A stretch of 63,091 bases of DNA from DAOTXN01 sp034435435 (lineage in GTDB: Bacteria > Chloroflexota > Anaerolineae > S140-20): contig DAOTXN010000128.1 of the NCBI GenBank assembly GCA_034435435.1, positions 1-63,091 on the forward strand, in the 5' to 3' direction. Below the pieces are notes generated by a model. It did not search any database. It was not told the origin of the DNA and was given only the letters and a program-made list of their open reading frames with translations. How positions within the stretch are numbered: position 1 is the first letter of the stretch; every line of letters starts with the position of its first letter. Positions 50,836 to 58,842 of this stretch are shown one piece after another. Made by a program: the position numbers and the translations under genes.

Positions 50836-51615
50836 GCCGGGTGGGTCGATAAACACCGAGATGACGCACGGTTCTGGAAAATTGCCCGTCTGGTCTACCA
50901 CAACCAGCCGGAAAAGATAATTGCCCGGCTGTTGCGCCAGGAGGGTCGTGTCCCAGTAGCCCAACACCCCTCCCGCGACGGGCACTGTAAAGCTTTCTAT
51001 CGTGATCCATTCGCTGCTGTCAGGTCGTTGGAGTTCAAATTTGTAAAAGGAGAATTCGGGCAGATTGGCTGTCCCAAGCACTTCGACGACACCTGATAGA
51101 TGGTCGCCATTGCTGGGAGAGACGATTTGAGTACCGGCGCTCGTACAGGCGGCGAACAAGGGCGCCTGCTGACCTTCCAATGTAGGTTCGGGTGTGGGCG
51201 TGTCGGGGACGCGATCCAACGGCGTGGCGATGGGTGCGACGGTAGGCACAGGGCCAGAGGAGGGCGTGGGCGATACCTGTATCGTTGCAGTGGGTAGCGG
51301 GGGAAGGGTGGGATTTGCGGTGGGTGTGAACAGGAGCGCGAGGACCGGCGTCTCTTCGGCGTGTGAGGGCGGCAGGTTGGGCACAACAAACGCCCCCACG
51401 CTATACACTCCTACCGAGAGAAGCACGCACAAGCCGGCCGTCAGCCACGCGCGCCGGCTCTGGGTCGCAGCGTCTTCGCGCTCCAAGGCAAAGAGCGCCA
51501 GGCTTTTTTTCCGTTGCGCCCGGATCGCGGTCCAGACGTAAAAAAAGGCGCCCAGCGTGCACAACACGTACAATATGGCGGCGTAGCGCGCGATCAATCG
51601 CGGGATGACAGCCAT
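50830..51615 (-). CDS. Membrane-anchored protein with Ig-like C-terminal domain
   Basis: 261 residues. Two hydrophobic helices (about 9-31 and 57-79) lie either side of a basic loop. A Thr/Pro-rich linker (about 90-150) leads to an Ig-like domain (about 155-258): IVSPSNGDHLSGVVEVLGTA, FSFYKFEL, YWDTTLLAQQPGNYLFRLVVVD. The same domain ends the penicillin-binding protein at 2095-5160 (YELTFGI, WDTTRLSPGPYTLRVVA). That suggests a shared envelope role; I do not know the function. The 3' end overlaps a short repeat. Confidence 0.75.
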   Translation of the reverse strand: MAVIPRLIARYAAILYVLCTLGAFFYVWTAIRAQRKKSLALFALEREDAATQSRRAWLTAGLCVLLSVGVYSVGAFVVPNLPPSHAEETPVLALLFTPTANPTLPPLPTATIQVSPTPSSGPVPTVAPIATPLDRVPDTPTPEPTLEGQQAPLFAACTSAGTQIVSPSNGDHLSGVVEVLGTANLPEFSFYKFELQRPDSSEWITIESFTVPVAGGVLGYWDTTLLAQQPGNYLFRLVVVDQTGNFPEPCVISVFIDPPGG

Positions 51616-51646
51616 ACGCGGTCCTTTTTTCTCCAGCCGGGTAACA

Positions 51647-52510
51647 TCACAAGCGATCCGTTTGGGGTAAACGCTGTAGCACGCCTTTGATGACGGTCAT
51701 CAACTTGGGAACAACTTGTTTGCCGGCCTCCAATACCTCTTCGTGGTTGGGCGCTTGGCCCAGGGAGGGATCGAGCACGGCGATGTTGCCGATGCCCGAC
51801 AGACCCAACACACGCATGCCCCCGTGTCGGGCCACCGTGACCTCGGCCACGGTAGACATGCCCACGGCGTCGGTTCCGATCGTGTGCAGGAAGCGTAACT
51901 CGGCCGGCGTCTCGAAACTGGGACCGCCCAAGCCGGTATAGATTCCTTCACGTAAAAGGATGCCCGCCTGTGCAGCGGCTTCGCGGGCCATCTGACGCAG
52001 CGCCGGGTCGTAAGCCACGCTCATGTCGGAAAAGCGCGGTCCAAAAGCCTCCAGGTTGGGGCCTCGCAGGGGGTGGGTGCCTGTCATACCGATCAGGTTG
52101 ATGTGATCGGTGATGAGCATCAGGTCGCCGGGCTGCCAGTCGGGGTTCAGCCCGCCAGCGGCGTTGGTGACGATGAGCACCTGGATGCCTAATGCCTGCA
52201 TCACGCGCACGGGAAAGGTGGTCTGGGCCATCGAGTATCCTTCATAATAATGGACCCGCCCCTGCAACACCAATACTCGCTGGCCCTCCAATTCACCGAT
52301 GACCAGGCGACCACTATGGCCCCACACCGTAGAGACGGGAAAGTGGGGAATTTCGTCAAAGGGGATAATGTCTGCATCTTTGATCTGGTCGGCCAACGGT
52401 CCCAGTCCAGATCCCAGGATCACCCCTACTTGAGGGGAGTGGCGGGTGCGGCCCTGAATAAACTCAGCGGCGGTATTGATTTGTTTCAACGTGATCCATT
52501 CTTGTGACAT
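51647..52510 (-). CDS. Purine nucleoside phosphorylase (trimeric type)
   Basis: 287 residues of the trimeric PNP family (inosine/guanosine): VGVILGSGLGPLADQI, the phosphate-binding VWGHSGRLVIGEL and GRVHYYEGY, VTNAAGGLNPDWQPGDLMLI, DHINLIGMTG, GGPSFETPAELRFL and DAVGMSTVAEVTVA. It splits purine nucleosides with phosphate. ATG 52510 begins MSQEWITLKQINTAAEFI; a start 47 codons earlier would run through the structured intergenic element. Confidence 0.93.
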   Translation of the reverse strand: MSQEWITLKQINTAAEFIQGRTRHSPQVGVILGSGLGPLADQIKDADIIPFDEIPHFPVSTVWGHSGRLVIGELEGQRVLVLQGRVHYYEGYSMAQTTFPVRVMQALGIQVLIVTNAAGGLNPDWQPGDLMLITDHINLIGMTGTHPLRGPNLEAFGPRFSDMSVAYDPALRQMAREAAAQAGILLREGIYTGLGGPSFETPAELRFLHTIGTDAVGMSTVAEVTVARHGGMRVLGLSGIGNIAVLDPSLGQAPNHEEVLEAGKQVVPKLMTVIKGVLQRLPQTDRL

Positions 52511-52579
52511 AAGGAAGATTTGCCCCCAGGAACCCAATTCGCAAAAACCAAATCCAATAGATCTAATTTCGCTCCCGCA

Positions 52580-52698
52580 GGACCACCACAGCGCGGTGCA
52601 AGTGGCGCAGCTTAGCTGAGCAGGCGTCCGGCGCTCAAAACGCGGACACACCTGCCCAGCAAAGCTGTGCGGCGCTGGGGTGGTCCGCTTTGAGCGCC
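52580..52698. other. Long imperfect hairpin with competing pairings
   Basis: GGACCACCACAGCGC (52580-52594) pairs with GCGCTGGGGTGGTCC (52672-52686) with one mismatch. Inside, CAGCTTAGCTGAGCAGG and CGTCCG pair imperfectly with CGGACA and CCTGCCCAGCAAAGCTG. The loop segment GGCGCTCAAAACGCGGAC (52630-52647) can instead pair with GTCCGCTTTGAGCGCC (52683-52698). The element fills the gap between the PH/SHOCT gene and the PNP gene and has no coding frame of note. It could be a structured RNA, a switch-like terminator or a palindromic mobile repeat. Confidence 0.5.
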
Positions 52699-52722
52699 CG
52701 TTTATAAAAAACAGATGCCTTG

Positions 52723-53373
52723 CTAGAGCCGACCGAGCAACTCGGCTTTTTTGGCGTTAAACTCTTGCTCCGTGAGCACGCCCTTTTTGCGCAGCTCGTC
52801 CAACTCGGCGATGAGTTCGGGGATGTCGCCTTGGGTGGGCGGCTCTTCGGCCAACACGCGCTTGGCCCGCGAACCGTAAGAGTCTAGCTCGGCCAGGCCC
52901 TCTTTTTGGTTAAGCATCTCAGTCTTGAAACGCACCGGACGGGCCATGTGTTTGAAAAAGTTGACCCCGATGTCGCTGCCGGTGATGATTTCCACCGTGC
53001 CATAATTCAACAACCGCCCCAAGATGGATTGTTCGAGGACCACATCGTTGACCTTTTCCAGCGACGAGTCGGACGCGCGCTTGTTGATCACGCCGCGAAT
53101 CTCCATCACGCGCCGGTTGGTGACGATGTATTGCGTGTTGTACCAATTCAAGTAGCGGATGATAAAGTGGACGACGGGAAAAACAGCCAAGACCATGAGT
53201 GCTTTTATAAAGCCCAGACCATCGCCGAGGTTTGCCAGAAAGAGCGATCCGGCTATGATCAAAGCAACGGCGATCAGGTCGGTCAGAGCCGTCCACACCA
53301 GCACCAACCAATGCTGTCGCGTGATAAATACGAGCTGTTCGTTGCGCCCCATCAGGCTATTCAGGTATCCCAT
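52723..53373 (-). CDS. PH-domain membrane protein with SHOCT motif
   Basis: 216 residues. Two membrane helices (about 25-47 and 56-72) are followed by a bacterial PH domain (YIVTNRRVMEIRGVINKRAS, ILGRLLNYGTVEIITGS) and a C-terminal SHOCT motif (IAELDELRKKGVLTEQEFNAKKAELL). Such proteins are common and mostly uncharacterised; SHOCT is thought to mediate oligomerisation. It lies 22 nt after the Xer recombinase gene. Confidence 0.87.
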   Translation of the reverse strand: MGYLNSLMGRNEQLVFITRQHWLVLVWTALTDLIAVALIIAGSLFLANLGDGLGFIKALMVLAVFPVVHFIIRYLNWYNTQYIVTNRRVMEIRGVINKRASDSSLEKVNDVVLEQSILGRLLNYGTVEIITGSDIGVNFFKHMARPVRFKTEMLNQKEGLAELDSYGSRAKRVLAEEPPTQGDIPELIAELDELRKKGVLTEQEFNAKKAELLGRL

Positions 53374-53395
53374 GTGTGTGCCTCCATCCTTTTGG

Positions 53396-54313
53396 TCAAG
53401 ATGCGTTGACGCCAGCCTCGCTGGCGGTCGTTCGGATCATTTCTTGATAGATTTGAGTGGTAGAAATGTTGGCGTGCCCTAACAACTCACGCACTTGCTG
53501 CAGATCGGCGCCCTCGGCCAGCCGGTGCGCAGCGCACGAATGTCGCAAAGTGTGAGGAGTAAAATCAGGACCCATTCCCGCAGTCGTCGCATACGACTTG
53601 ATAATGAGCCATAACCCCTGTCGCGTCAGGGGTTTGCCGCGCTGGTTGACAAACACGGTTTCTGCTGTGCGATCTTTGAGCAGGGCAGCCCGCCCTCTGG
53701 CCAGATAAACCGATAGCGCATCACACGCTTGCGCAGTCAGCGATAATGATCGCGATCTATCATTGCGGCCCTGGATAATCATGCGCGACTCGGACAGATC
53801 CAACTCACTCATCCTCAAGGCGACAATCTCAGAAACGCGTATGCCGATAGCATAAAGTAGTTCCAGCATGGCTCGATCGCGTTGCGCCTGGGGCGTATTT
53901 TTTTGGGCAGGTTGCGCCAGGAGCCTGTTAATCTCTTCAGGTGTGAGGATGCGCGGGAAAGGTTTTTCCACTTTGGGGGTACTGAGACCCGATGCGGGAT
54001 TATGAGCCAGCACACCTTTGTCCATCAAATAGGAAAAAAAAGATTTGACCGCCGCGATTTTACGTGCCACGGTGGAGGCCGCGTATTCATGCTCCTCGAT
54101 GCGTTGGTAAAGATGGTCGCCGTAAGCCTGGATCAACGACTCGTTGATTTGTCGCCAAGCTCCGGTTGTTTCGGACAACTGGTGTTCGATAAAGAGAGTG
54201 AACTGGCTCAAATCGTTACGATAGGCCGCGATGGTGTTATCCGAATGACCTTTCTCATCTTTCAAATAGCTCAAGAATCGCTCGATCTGCGCGTGCACGG
54301 CCTGCTCCTCCAC
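53396..54313 (-). CDS. XerC/XerD-type tyrosine recombinase
   Basis: 305 residues. SAM-like N-terminal DNA-binding domain (FLSYLKDEKGHSDNTIAAYRND) and a catalytic domain with Arg in GIRVSEIVALR, HTLRHSCAAHRL, GHANISTTQIY containing the His and the nucleophile Tyr. It resolves chromosome dimers with FtsK or acts in integration; XerD-like length and the lack of phage genes favour a housekeeping role. I chose GTG 54313 because the promoter -10 at 54352-54357 leaves no leader for the GTG at 54346. Confidence 0.9.
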   Translation of the reverse strand: MEEQAVHAQIERFLSYLKDEKGHSDNTIAAYRNDLSQFTLFIEHQLSETTGAWRQINESLIQAYGDHLYQRIEEHEYAASTVARKIAAVKSFFSYLMDKGVLAHNPASGLSTPKVEKPFPRILTPEEINRLLAQPAQKNTPQAQRDRAMLELLYAIGIRVSEIVALRMSELDLSESRMIIQGRNDRSRSLSLTAQACDALSVYLARGRAALLKDRTAETVFVNQRGKPLTRQGLWLIIKSYATTAGMGPDFTPHTLRHSCAAHRLAEGADLQQVRELLGHANISTTQIYQEMIRTTASEAGVNAS

Positions 54314-54351
54314 TAAACAGCCTTTACTTTGCACCAAGCGGACCACACTCC

Positions 54352-54379
54352 ATTATAGCATAGCTTGGCATGAAATCAA
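54352..54379 (-). promoter_or_regulatory. Extended -10 promoter of the Xer gene
   Basis: On the minus strand TTGATT (54374-54379), 16 bp, then TGC-TATAAT with TATAAT at 54352-54357. The TG one base before the hexamer makes it an extended -10 promoter. It points away from the GNAT-like gene promoter 20 bp beyond. Confidence 0.65.
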
Positions 54380-54397
54380 AAACACATCGCGCTTCTC

Positions 54398-54426
54398 TTG
54401 CTACTCGCATCAAACCAGTGTACAAT
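54398..54426 (+). promoter_or_regulatory. Promoter of the GNAT-like gene
   Basis: TTGCTA (54398-54403), a 17-bp spacer and TACAAT (54421-54426). The expected start of transcription is near 54433, two or three bases before ATG 54436, so the mRNA would be leaderless. Confidence 0.55.
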
Positions 54427-54435
54427 ACTTCCATA

Positions 54436-55428
54436 ATGGATCATGAGGGCGATCAAAACAAGATTCGGTTTTTCGACTTGCGCGATTTGCGGCTCGTGCA
54501 ACGCTTGCAGCGTTCAGGTCAGGTGTTGGATTACGAAGGGGCCAGCGTGGATGGGGTATTTCCCTTGCGTGATGCGCTGCACGCCTACCTTTCGTTGAGT
54601 GGAACGACCTGCCAAACTCTGGTTCTGACGGGCAAGGATGCTTTTGTGCAATACACCAGCACGCCCGACGCCCGACTCGTGCGTCTCTGTCTCGTTGCTC
54701 CCGCTCTGACCCGCGCCGACTATGCCGATCTATGGGTTGACCTGCTGGAACAGGCCATGGTGACAGTTGGCGCTCAAGGGATTCACCATATTGTGGCCGA
54801 AGCCCAAGACGGCAGCCCAGAAATAGAAGTGTTGCAGCGCATCGGCTTTGGCGTATTTACCCGCCAACAATTGTTTCGTCTGCCAGGGCCTGTTTCCCCG
54901 TCATCTGAATCGGCGCCCCCGGCAGGGCTGCGGACGTGGCGCTCGACCGATGAGTGGGGCTTGCGATTGCTCTACACCAATACCGTCCCTCAGTTGGTTC
55001 AGCAAATCGAAGCCCCCATCGAAAACGCCTTTGCCTCGTCGCGCTGGTTGCAACGATGGGTGCTGGAGCGCGATGGAGAGATCCTGGCAGGGGTGTCTAT
55101 CAGGCGGGGACGCGCGGGTAACGCGCTGCGACTACTCTTGCACCCACAAGTTGACGTTCACGCAGAGGCGCTGATCCGGCACGCACTGGCAGTTTTGTCG
55201 CAAAGGTCATCCCGCCCGATCTATTGCCGGGTGCGTCGCTATGAGAGTTGGTTGCAAGCATCGCTGGAGGCGTGCGGCATGGAGTCGGCGGCCTGCACAG
55301 CCTTGTTGGTGAAACACACCGTCAACCGCGTGCTCGCACCGGAATGGAATCGATTACCCGTGGTAGAGGGGCGCGTGGAGATGACGTCTCCGCTGGCCCA
55401 TACCCAATTACAAGAGTCGCAATTTTAA
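54436..55428 (+). CDS. GNAT-like acetyltransferase domain protein
   Basis: 330 residues. The layout suggests two GNAT-like halves: residues 1-150 (KIRFFDLRDLRLVQRLQRSG, LVRLCLVAPALTRADYADLW, VLQRIGFGVFTRQQLFRL) and 165-310 (LRTWRSTDEWGLRLLYTN, WVLERDGEILAGVSIRRG, LEACGMESAACTALLVKHT). No strong acetyl-CoA R/QxxGxG/A loop is seen, so activity is uncertain. ATG 54436 is preferred to one 22 codons earlier, which lies upstream of the -10 box. It precedes the R3H ATPase by 25 nt. Confidence 0.6.
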   Translation: MDHEGDQNKIRFFDLRDLRLVQRLQRSGQVLDYEGASVDGVFPLRDALHAYLSLSGTTCQTLVLTGKDAFVQYTSTPDARLVRLCLVAPALTRADYADLWVDLLEQAMVTVGAQGIHHIVAEAQDGSPEIEVLQRIGFGVFTRQQLFRLPGPVSPSSESAPPAGLRTWRSTDEWGLRLLYTNTVPQLVQQIEAPIENAFASSRWLQRWVLERDGEILAGVSIRRGRAGNALRLLLHPQVDVHAEALIRHALAVLSQRSSRPIYCRVRRYESWLQASLEACGMESAACTALLVKHTVNRVLAPEWNRLPVVEGRVEMTSPLAHTQLQESQF

Positions 55429-55453
55429 ACCTGCGGAGTGAACCGATAGCAGC

Positions 55454-56992
55454 ATGGAACAAAAAATAACAGATGATCTCGACGTTCTGTTGGCTGTGTT
55501 GCCGCCTGCCCTCGAAACGGCGGTGCGCACAGCCGGCCGCGGCGACGATCTTTTAGAAGTCATCCTAGACTTGGGGCGGCGACCTGCCGTGCGTTTCATC
55601 GATGGCGAGCTGATTCTTAGCGAAACCCATGTCACCAAAATGGATATTGAGCACGTCGAGGCCCGCATCAGCGAATTCGACGACGACAACCGGGCCGGCA
55701 TCGAGCGCACCCTGCATCGCATCGCGGCCATCCGCAACCGGCGCGGTGATGTGATCGGCCTGACCTGTCGGGTCGGGCGGGCGGTTTATGGCACCATAGA
55801 CATCATACGGGACCTGATCGAGAGCGGCAAGAGCGTGCTGCTTTTGGGGCGGCCTGGCGTGGGTAAAACCACCATGCTGCGCGAGGCCGCGCGCGTGCTG
55901 GCCGACAAAAAGCGGGTGATTATCGTAGATACCTCTAACGAGATTGGGGGCGACGGCGACGTGCCTCATCCGGCGGTCGGTCGGGCGCGCCGCATGCAAG
56001 TCTCTACTCCTATGCTCCAGCACGAGGTGATGATCGAGGCGGTAGAGAACCATAACCCTGAAGTCATCGTCATTGACGAGATTGGCCGCGAACTGGAAGC
56101 GGCGGCTGCCCGCACCATCGCCGAGCGCGGCGTGCAGCTCATCGGCACTGCCCACGGCAATACACTCGAAAACCTAATGCTCAACCCTACGCTGGCCGAC
56201 CTGATCGGCGGCATCGAAAGCGTCACCCTGGGCGACGAAGAGGCCCGGCGGCGCGGCACCCAAAAGACGGTGTTGGAGCGCCGCGCTCCACCCACTTTTA
56301 ACGTGCTGATCGAGATTCAAGACCGCCAGCACTTGAACGTGCATCACAGCATCGCTAACTCGGTGGACGCACTGCTGCGTGGACGCCCCCCGGAGGCCGA
56401 GCTGCGTTACCGAGACGCGGACGGGCAGGTGCAGGTGGAACCGTCTCACGCGCGCGTCATTGTGGGGCAAGAACCAGCCCCGGCGCTGACCGAAAGCCAC
56501 TTTGTCACCGATTATTCACCCCAACGATCCGTCACGCCGTTGAGGGCCTATCCGTATGGCATTGCCCGCGACCGGTTATACCAGGCCGCTCGCCGCGCAC
56601 AGTTGCCGGTGATTATCGTGGACACGCTGGACGAAGCGGACGCTCTGATCACTGCACGCAGCTACTATCGGCGCCGTCCACAGGTCATCGTCCAGGCCGA
56701 AGAAAGAGGTCTACCCATTCATGTGTTGCGCAACAACACCATTAGCAAGATGGAAAGCGCCCTTACCGACTTGTTTGGTCTGTCGGAGGCTGAATTGGAT
56801 CCGCTGTCTGTGGCGCTGCGCGAGACCTACGATGCCATCCGCCGCGTGCAATCCGGCGCCCGCTCGGTGGACTTGAATCCCCAGAACGCCTACATTCGGC
56901 GTCGTCAGCACGAGCTGGCTCGCCAGGCTAACTTGGTTTCGCACAGCTATGGCAAAGAGCCACGGCGGAGGGTGCGCATCTTTCGCGAGTAA
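55454..56992 (+). CDS. AAA ATPase with R3H domain (SpoIIIAA/Ycf45-like)
   Basis: 512 residues. The AAA core has Walker A LLLGRPGVGKTTMLREA (near residue 134) and RVIIVDTSNEIGGDGDVPHP, then Walker B VIVIDEIGRELEAAAA and sensor GTAHGNTLENLML. The C-terminus ends in an R3H nucleic-acid-binding domain (YIRRRQHELARQANLVSHSY). The family, found in Chloroflexota and cyanobacteria/chloroplasts, is related to SpoIIIAA; its task is not established. It lies 7 nt before tmk and may share its transcript. Confidence 0.88.
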   Translation: MEQKITDDLDVLLAVLPPALETAVRTAGRGDDLLEVILDLGRRPAVRFIDGELILSETHVTKMDIEHVEARISEFDDDNRAGIERTLHRIAAIRNRRGDVIGLTCRVGRAVYGTIDIIRDLIESGKSVLLLGRPGVGKTTMLREAARVLADKKRVIIVDTSNEIGGDGDVPHPAVGRARRMQVSTPMLQHEVMIEAVENHNPEVIVIDEIGRELEAAAARTIAERGVQLIGTAHGNTLENLMLNPTLADLIGGIESVTLGDEEARRRGTQKTVLERRAPPTFNVLIEIQDRQHLNVHHSIANSVDALLRGRPPEAELRYRDADGQVQVEPSHARVIVGQEPAPALTESHFVTDYSPQRSVTPLRAYPYGIARDRLYQAARRAQLPVIIVDTLDEADALITARSYYRRRPQVIVQAEERGLPIHVLRNNTISKMESALTDLFGLSEAELDPLSVALRETYDAIRRVQSGARSVDLNPQNAYIRRRQHELARQANLVSHSYGKEPRRRVRIFRE

Positions 56993-56999
56993 AGATTCC

Positions 57000-57653
57000 G
57001 TGAGCATCTTTATCACCTTCGAAGGCCCTGACGGCAGCGGCAAAAGCACACAAATTCACCTGTTGGCCGAATATCTGCGAGCCAACGGTCACACCGTCGT
57101 CACGACCCGCGAGCCGGGCGGCACGCCCATCGGCGACCAGATTCGGGCGGTGCTGCACGACTTGAACAACACCGAGATGGTGGCCGAGGCAGAAATCCTA
57201 CTCTATTCGGCCTCACGGGCGCAGCACGTGGGGCAACTGATCCGCCCGGCGCTAGAACGGGGCCACGTCGTTCTGAGCGACCGCTACGCCGACAGCACCA
57301 TGGCCTATCAAGGTTATGGGCGAGGGTTAGATCTGATGGCGCTGCGGCGCATCACCGAGTTTGCCACCGGCGGTTTGACGCCCGATTTGACGATTTATCT
57401 GGACTGTCCGGTGGAAGAGGGTTTGGAGCGTAAACAGCAGGCGCAAGCGTCGGGAGCAGGGGAGTGGAATCGTCTGGATCGGGAAGCAGTCGAGTTTCAC
57501 CGGCGGGTGCGCCAGGGCTATCTGGCTCTGGCCGCCGCCGAGCCGCGACGTTGGCTTGTGCTGGATGCATGTCGTTCGATAGAGGAGATCCAGGCCAAGA
57601 TTCAACCAGCGGTCCAAAGCGTGTTGGCAGTCAAGCTGACGGCTGACGGCTAG
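57000..57653 (+). CDS. tmk: Thymidylate kinase
   Basis: 217 residues. It has P-loop FEGPDGSGKSTQIHLLAEYL, the DR motif VLSDRYADSTMAYQGYGRGL and the LID region YLDCPVEEGLERKQ. It makes dTDP from dTMP. GTG 57000 begins MSIFITFEGP; an upstream ATG lies inside the previous gene. The last codons (LTADG) are encoded by a GCTGACGGCT repeat. The stop overlaps the converging fmdB-like stop in CTAG. Confidence 0.93.
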   Translation: MSIFITFEGPDGSGKSTQIHLLAEYLRANGHTVVTTREPGGTPIGDQIRAVLHDLNNTEMVAEAEILLYSASRAQHVGQLIRPALERGHVVLSDRYADSTMAYQGYGRGLDLMALRRITEFATGGLTPDLTIYLDCPVEEGLERKQQAQASGAGEWNRLDREAVEFHRRVRQGYLALAAAEPRRWLVLDACRSIEEIQAKIQPAVQSVLAVKLTADG

Positions 57654-58048
57654 TCAAACTCGCTGCCGCCGACGAAATCGGAGCCGCCCATGTCGCCCAG
57701 TTCTGGCATCGACTTTTCAATCTCTTCAGGATCCTCGCCCGCCTCCAGCCGGCCGATCACTTCGTCGAATTCGGGTCCCAGCTCTTCGCCCATCTCCTGG
57801 CTCATCTTGCGCATCCAGCGCCCCATGCTGCGGGGATCGTTCTCGTCCAATCCCGACAACATGGCGTCGTCCGACAGGTTTTCCATGTGACTCTCTTCCG
57901 AGCGGACGACGCGCACGCGCGAGACCAGTCGGACCATGTTTTCACTGCCGCACCGCCGGCAGACGGGGTTTTGGGCGGCGGCGCGACTGCGCCAGAACAC
58001 GGCCAATTTGCGACCGCAGTCTCGACAACGATATTCATAAATGGGCAT
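57650..58048 (-). CDS. FmdB-family zinc-ribbon protein
   Basis: 132 residues. The N-terminal zinc ribbon is MPIYEYRCRDCGRKLAVF with a second CxxC in VCRRCGSENMVRL. The rest is an acidic, helical tail (GEELGPEFDEVIGRLEAGED, EIEKSMPELG) ending in Gly-rich sequence. The family name comes from formamidase clusters; the usual role is unknown. It converges on tmk with a 4-nt overlap of stop codons. Confidence 0.9.
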   Translation of the reverse strand: MPIYEYRCRDCGRKLAVFWRSRAAAQNPVCRRCGSENMVRLVSRVRVVRSEESHMENLSDDAMLSGLDENDPRSMGRWMRKMSQEMGEELGPEFDEVIGRLEAGEDPEEIEKSMPELGDMGGSDFVGGSEFD

Positions 58049-58061
58049 ACGACCTCCCTGG

Positions 58062-58117
58062 GGTTGGTAGATTGGTAAATTGGTAAATTGATGGCCCCAA
58101 TTCCCAATTTACCAACC
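58062..58117. repeat. ATTGGTAA inverted tandem array
   Basis: GGTTGGTAGATTGGTAAATT and a further TGGTAAATTG are mirrored by CCCAATTTACCAACC, with ATGGCCCCAATT in the centre. The array lies between the divergent fmdB-like and gmk genes. The same unit recurs at 7125-7152 and 60040-60076. Confidence 0.7.
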
Positions 58118-58149
58118 ATTATACCCCACCCTATCAGCAGGAGCAACCA

Positions 58150-58782
58150 ATGGAAAGCGACATCCACACCGCCCAATTGTACAATTTCGAGCGCACACCG
58201 TTAGTCGTGGTTATTTCTGGTCCGTCTGGCGTGGGCAAAGACGCCCTCATTCAGCGCATAAAAGAAAAGGGGTTGCCATTTCACTTTGTCGTGACCGCCA
58301 ACACCCGCCCCAAACGCGCCGAAGAAGTGGACGGTGTGGATTACATCTTTGTCACGATGAGCGAATTTGCCGACATGATCGAGCGCCAGGACTTGCTCGA
58401 ATATGCCGTCGTATACGGCGACTATAAAGGCATTCCCAAGCAGCAAGTGCGCGACGCCCTGGCCACCGGACAGGACGTTATCATGCGGCTAGACGTACAA
58501 GGGGCGGCCACCGTGCGCCGTCTGCTCCCCGAAGCGGTGCTCATTTTCGTCACCGCTTCATCCGAAGCCGAACTGGTGACACGCCTGCAGGCCCGCAAGA
58601 CCGAGTCGCCCGAGCAGCTCAAAATCCGTATCGCCACCTCACGCCAGGAGATGAAGCGCCTGGCCGAGTTTGATTATTTCGTGGTCAATCGGCAGGACTT
58701 TTTGGACGAGGCCGTGGCCCAGGTGATGGCGATTATCCAGGCCGAGCACAGCCGCGTCCATCCTCGCCGGGTGACGCTGTGA
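58150..58782 (+). CDS. gmk: Guanylate kinase
   Basis: 210 residues. It has GMP-binding and CORE motifs VTANTRPKRAEEVDGVDYIFV, DLLEYAVVYGDYKGIPKQQV and VIMRLDVQGAATVRRL. The P-loop reads SGPSGVGKDAL; most enzymes have GK followed by Ser/Gly and Thr/Ser, so the hydroxyl that normally meets the phosphate or Mg2+ is missing. The remainder is regular, so it probably still makes GDP. AGGAG lies 5 nt before the ATG. Confidence 0.9.
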   Translation: MESDIHTAQLYNFERTPLVVVISGPSGVGKDALIQRIKEKGLPFHFVVTANTRPKRAEEVDGVDYIFVTMSEFADMIERQDLLEYAVVYGDYKGIPKQQVRDALATGQDVIMRLDVQGAATVRRLLPEAVLIFVTASSEAELVTRLQARKTESPEQLKIRIATSRQEMKRLAEFDYFVVNRQDFLDEAVAQVMAIIQAEHSRVHPRRVTL

Positions 58783-58787
58783 GAAAA

Positions 58788-58842
58788 AGGACACGGACAT
58801 GTCCTGAGCAACGCCGGAGGATGAACGCAGATGAACACAGAT
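58788..58842. repeat. GATGAACACAG-type repeat supplying a start codon
   Basis: GGACACGGACATGTCC (58788-58803, near-palindrome) and GGATGAACGCAGATGAACACAG (58819-58840 region) resemble a known dispersed family with units GATGAACRCAG. The second copy contains the ATG at 58831 that starts the inositol-phosphatase-like gene, so residues 1-4 (MNTD) are repeat-encoded. Confidence 0.6.

Noticed and set aside
53396..54313. Xer-type recombinase as a phage or island integrase
   Set aside because: No attachment-site repeats, excisionase or phage genes are nearby; the size and motifs fit a housekeeping XerC/XerD.
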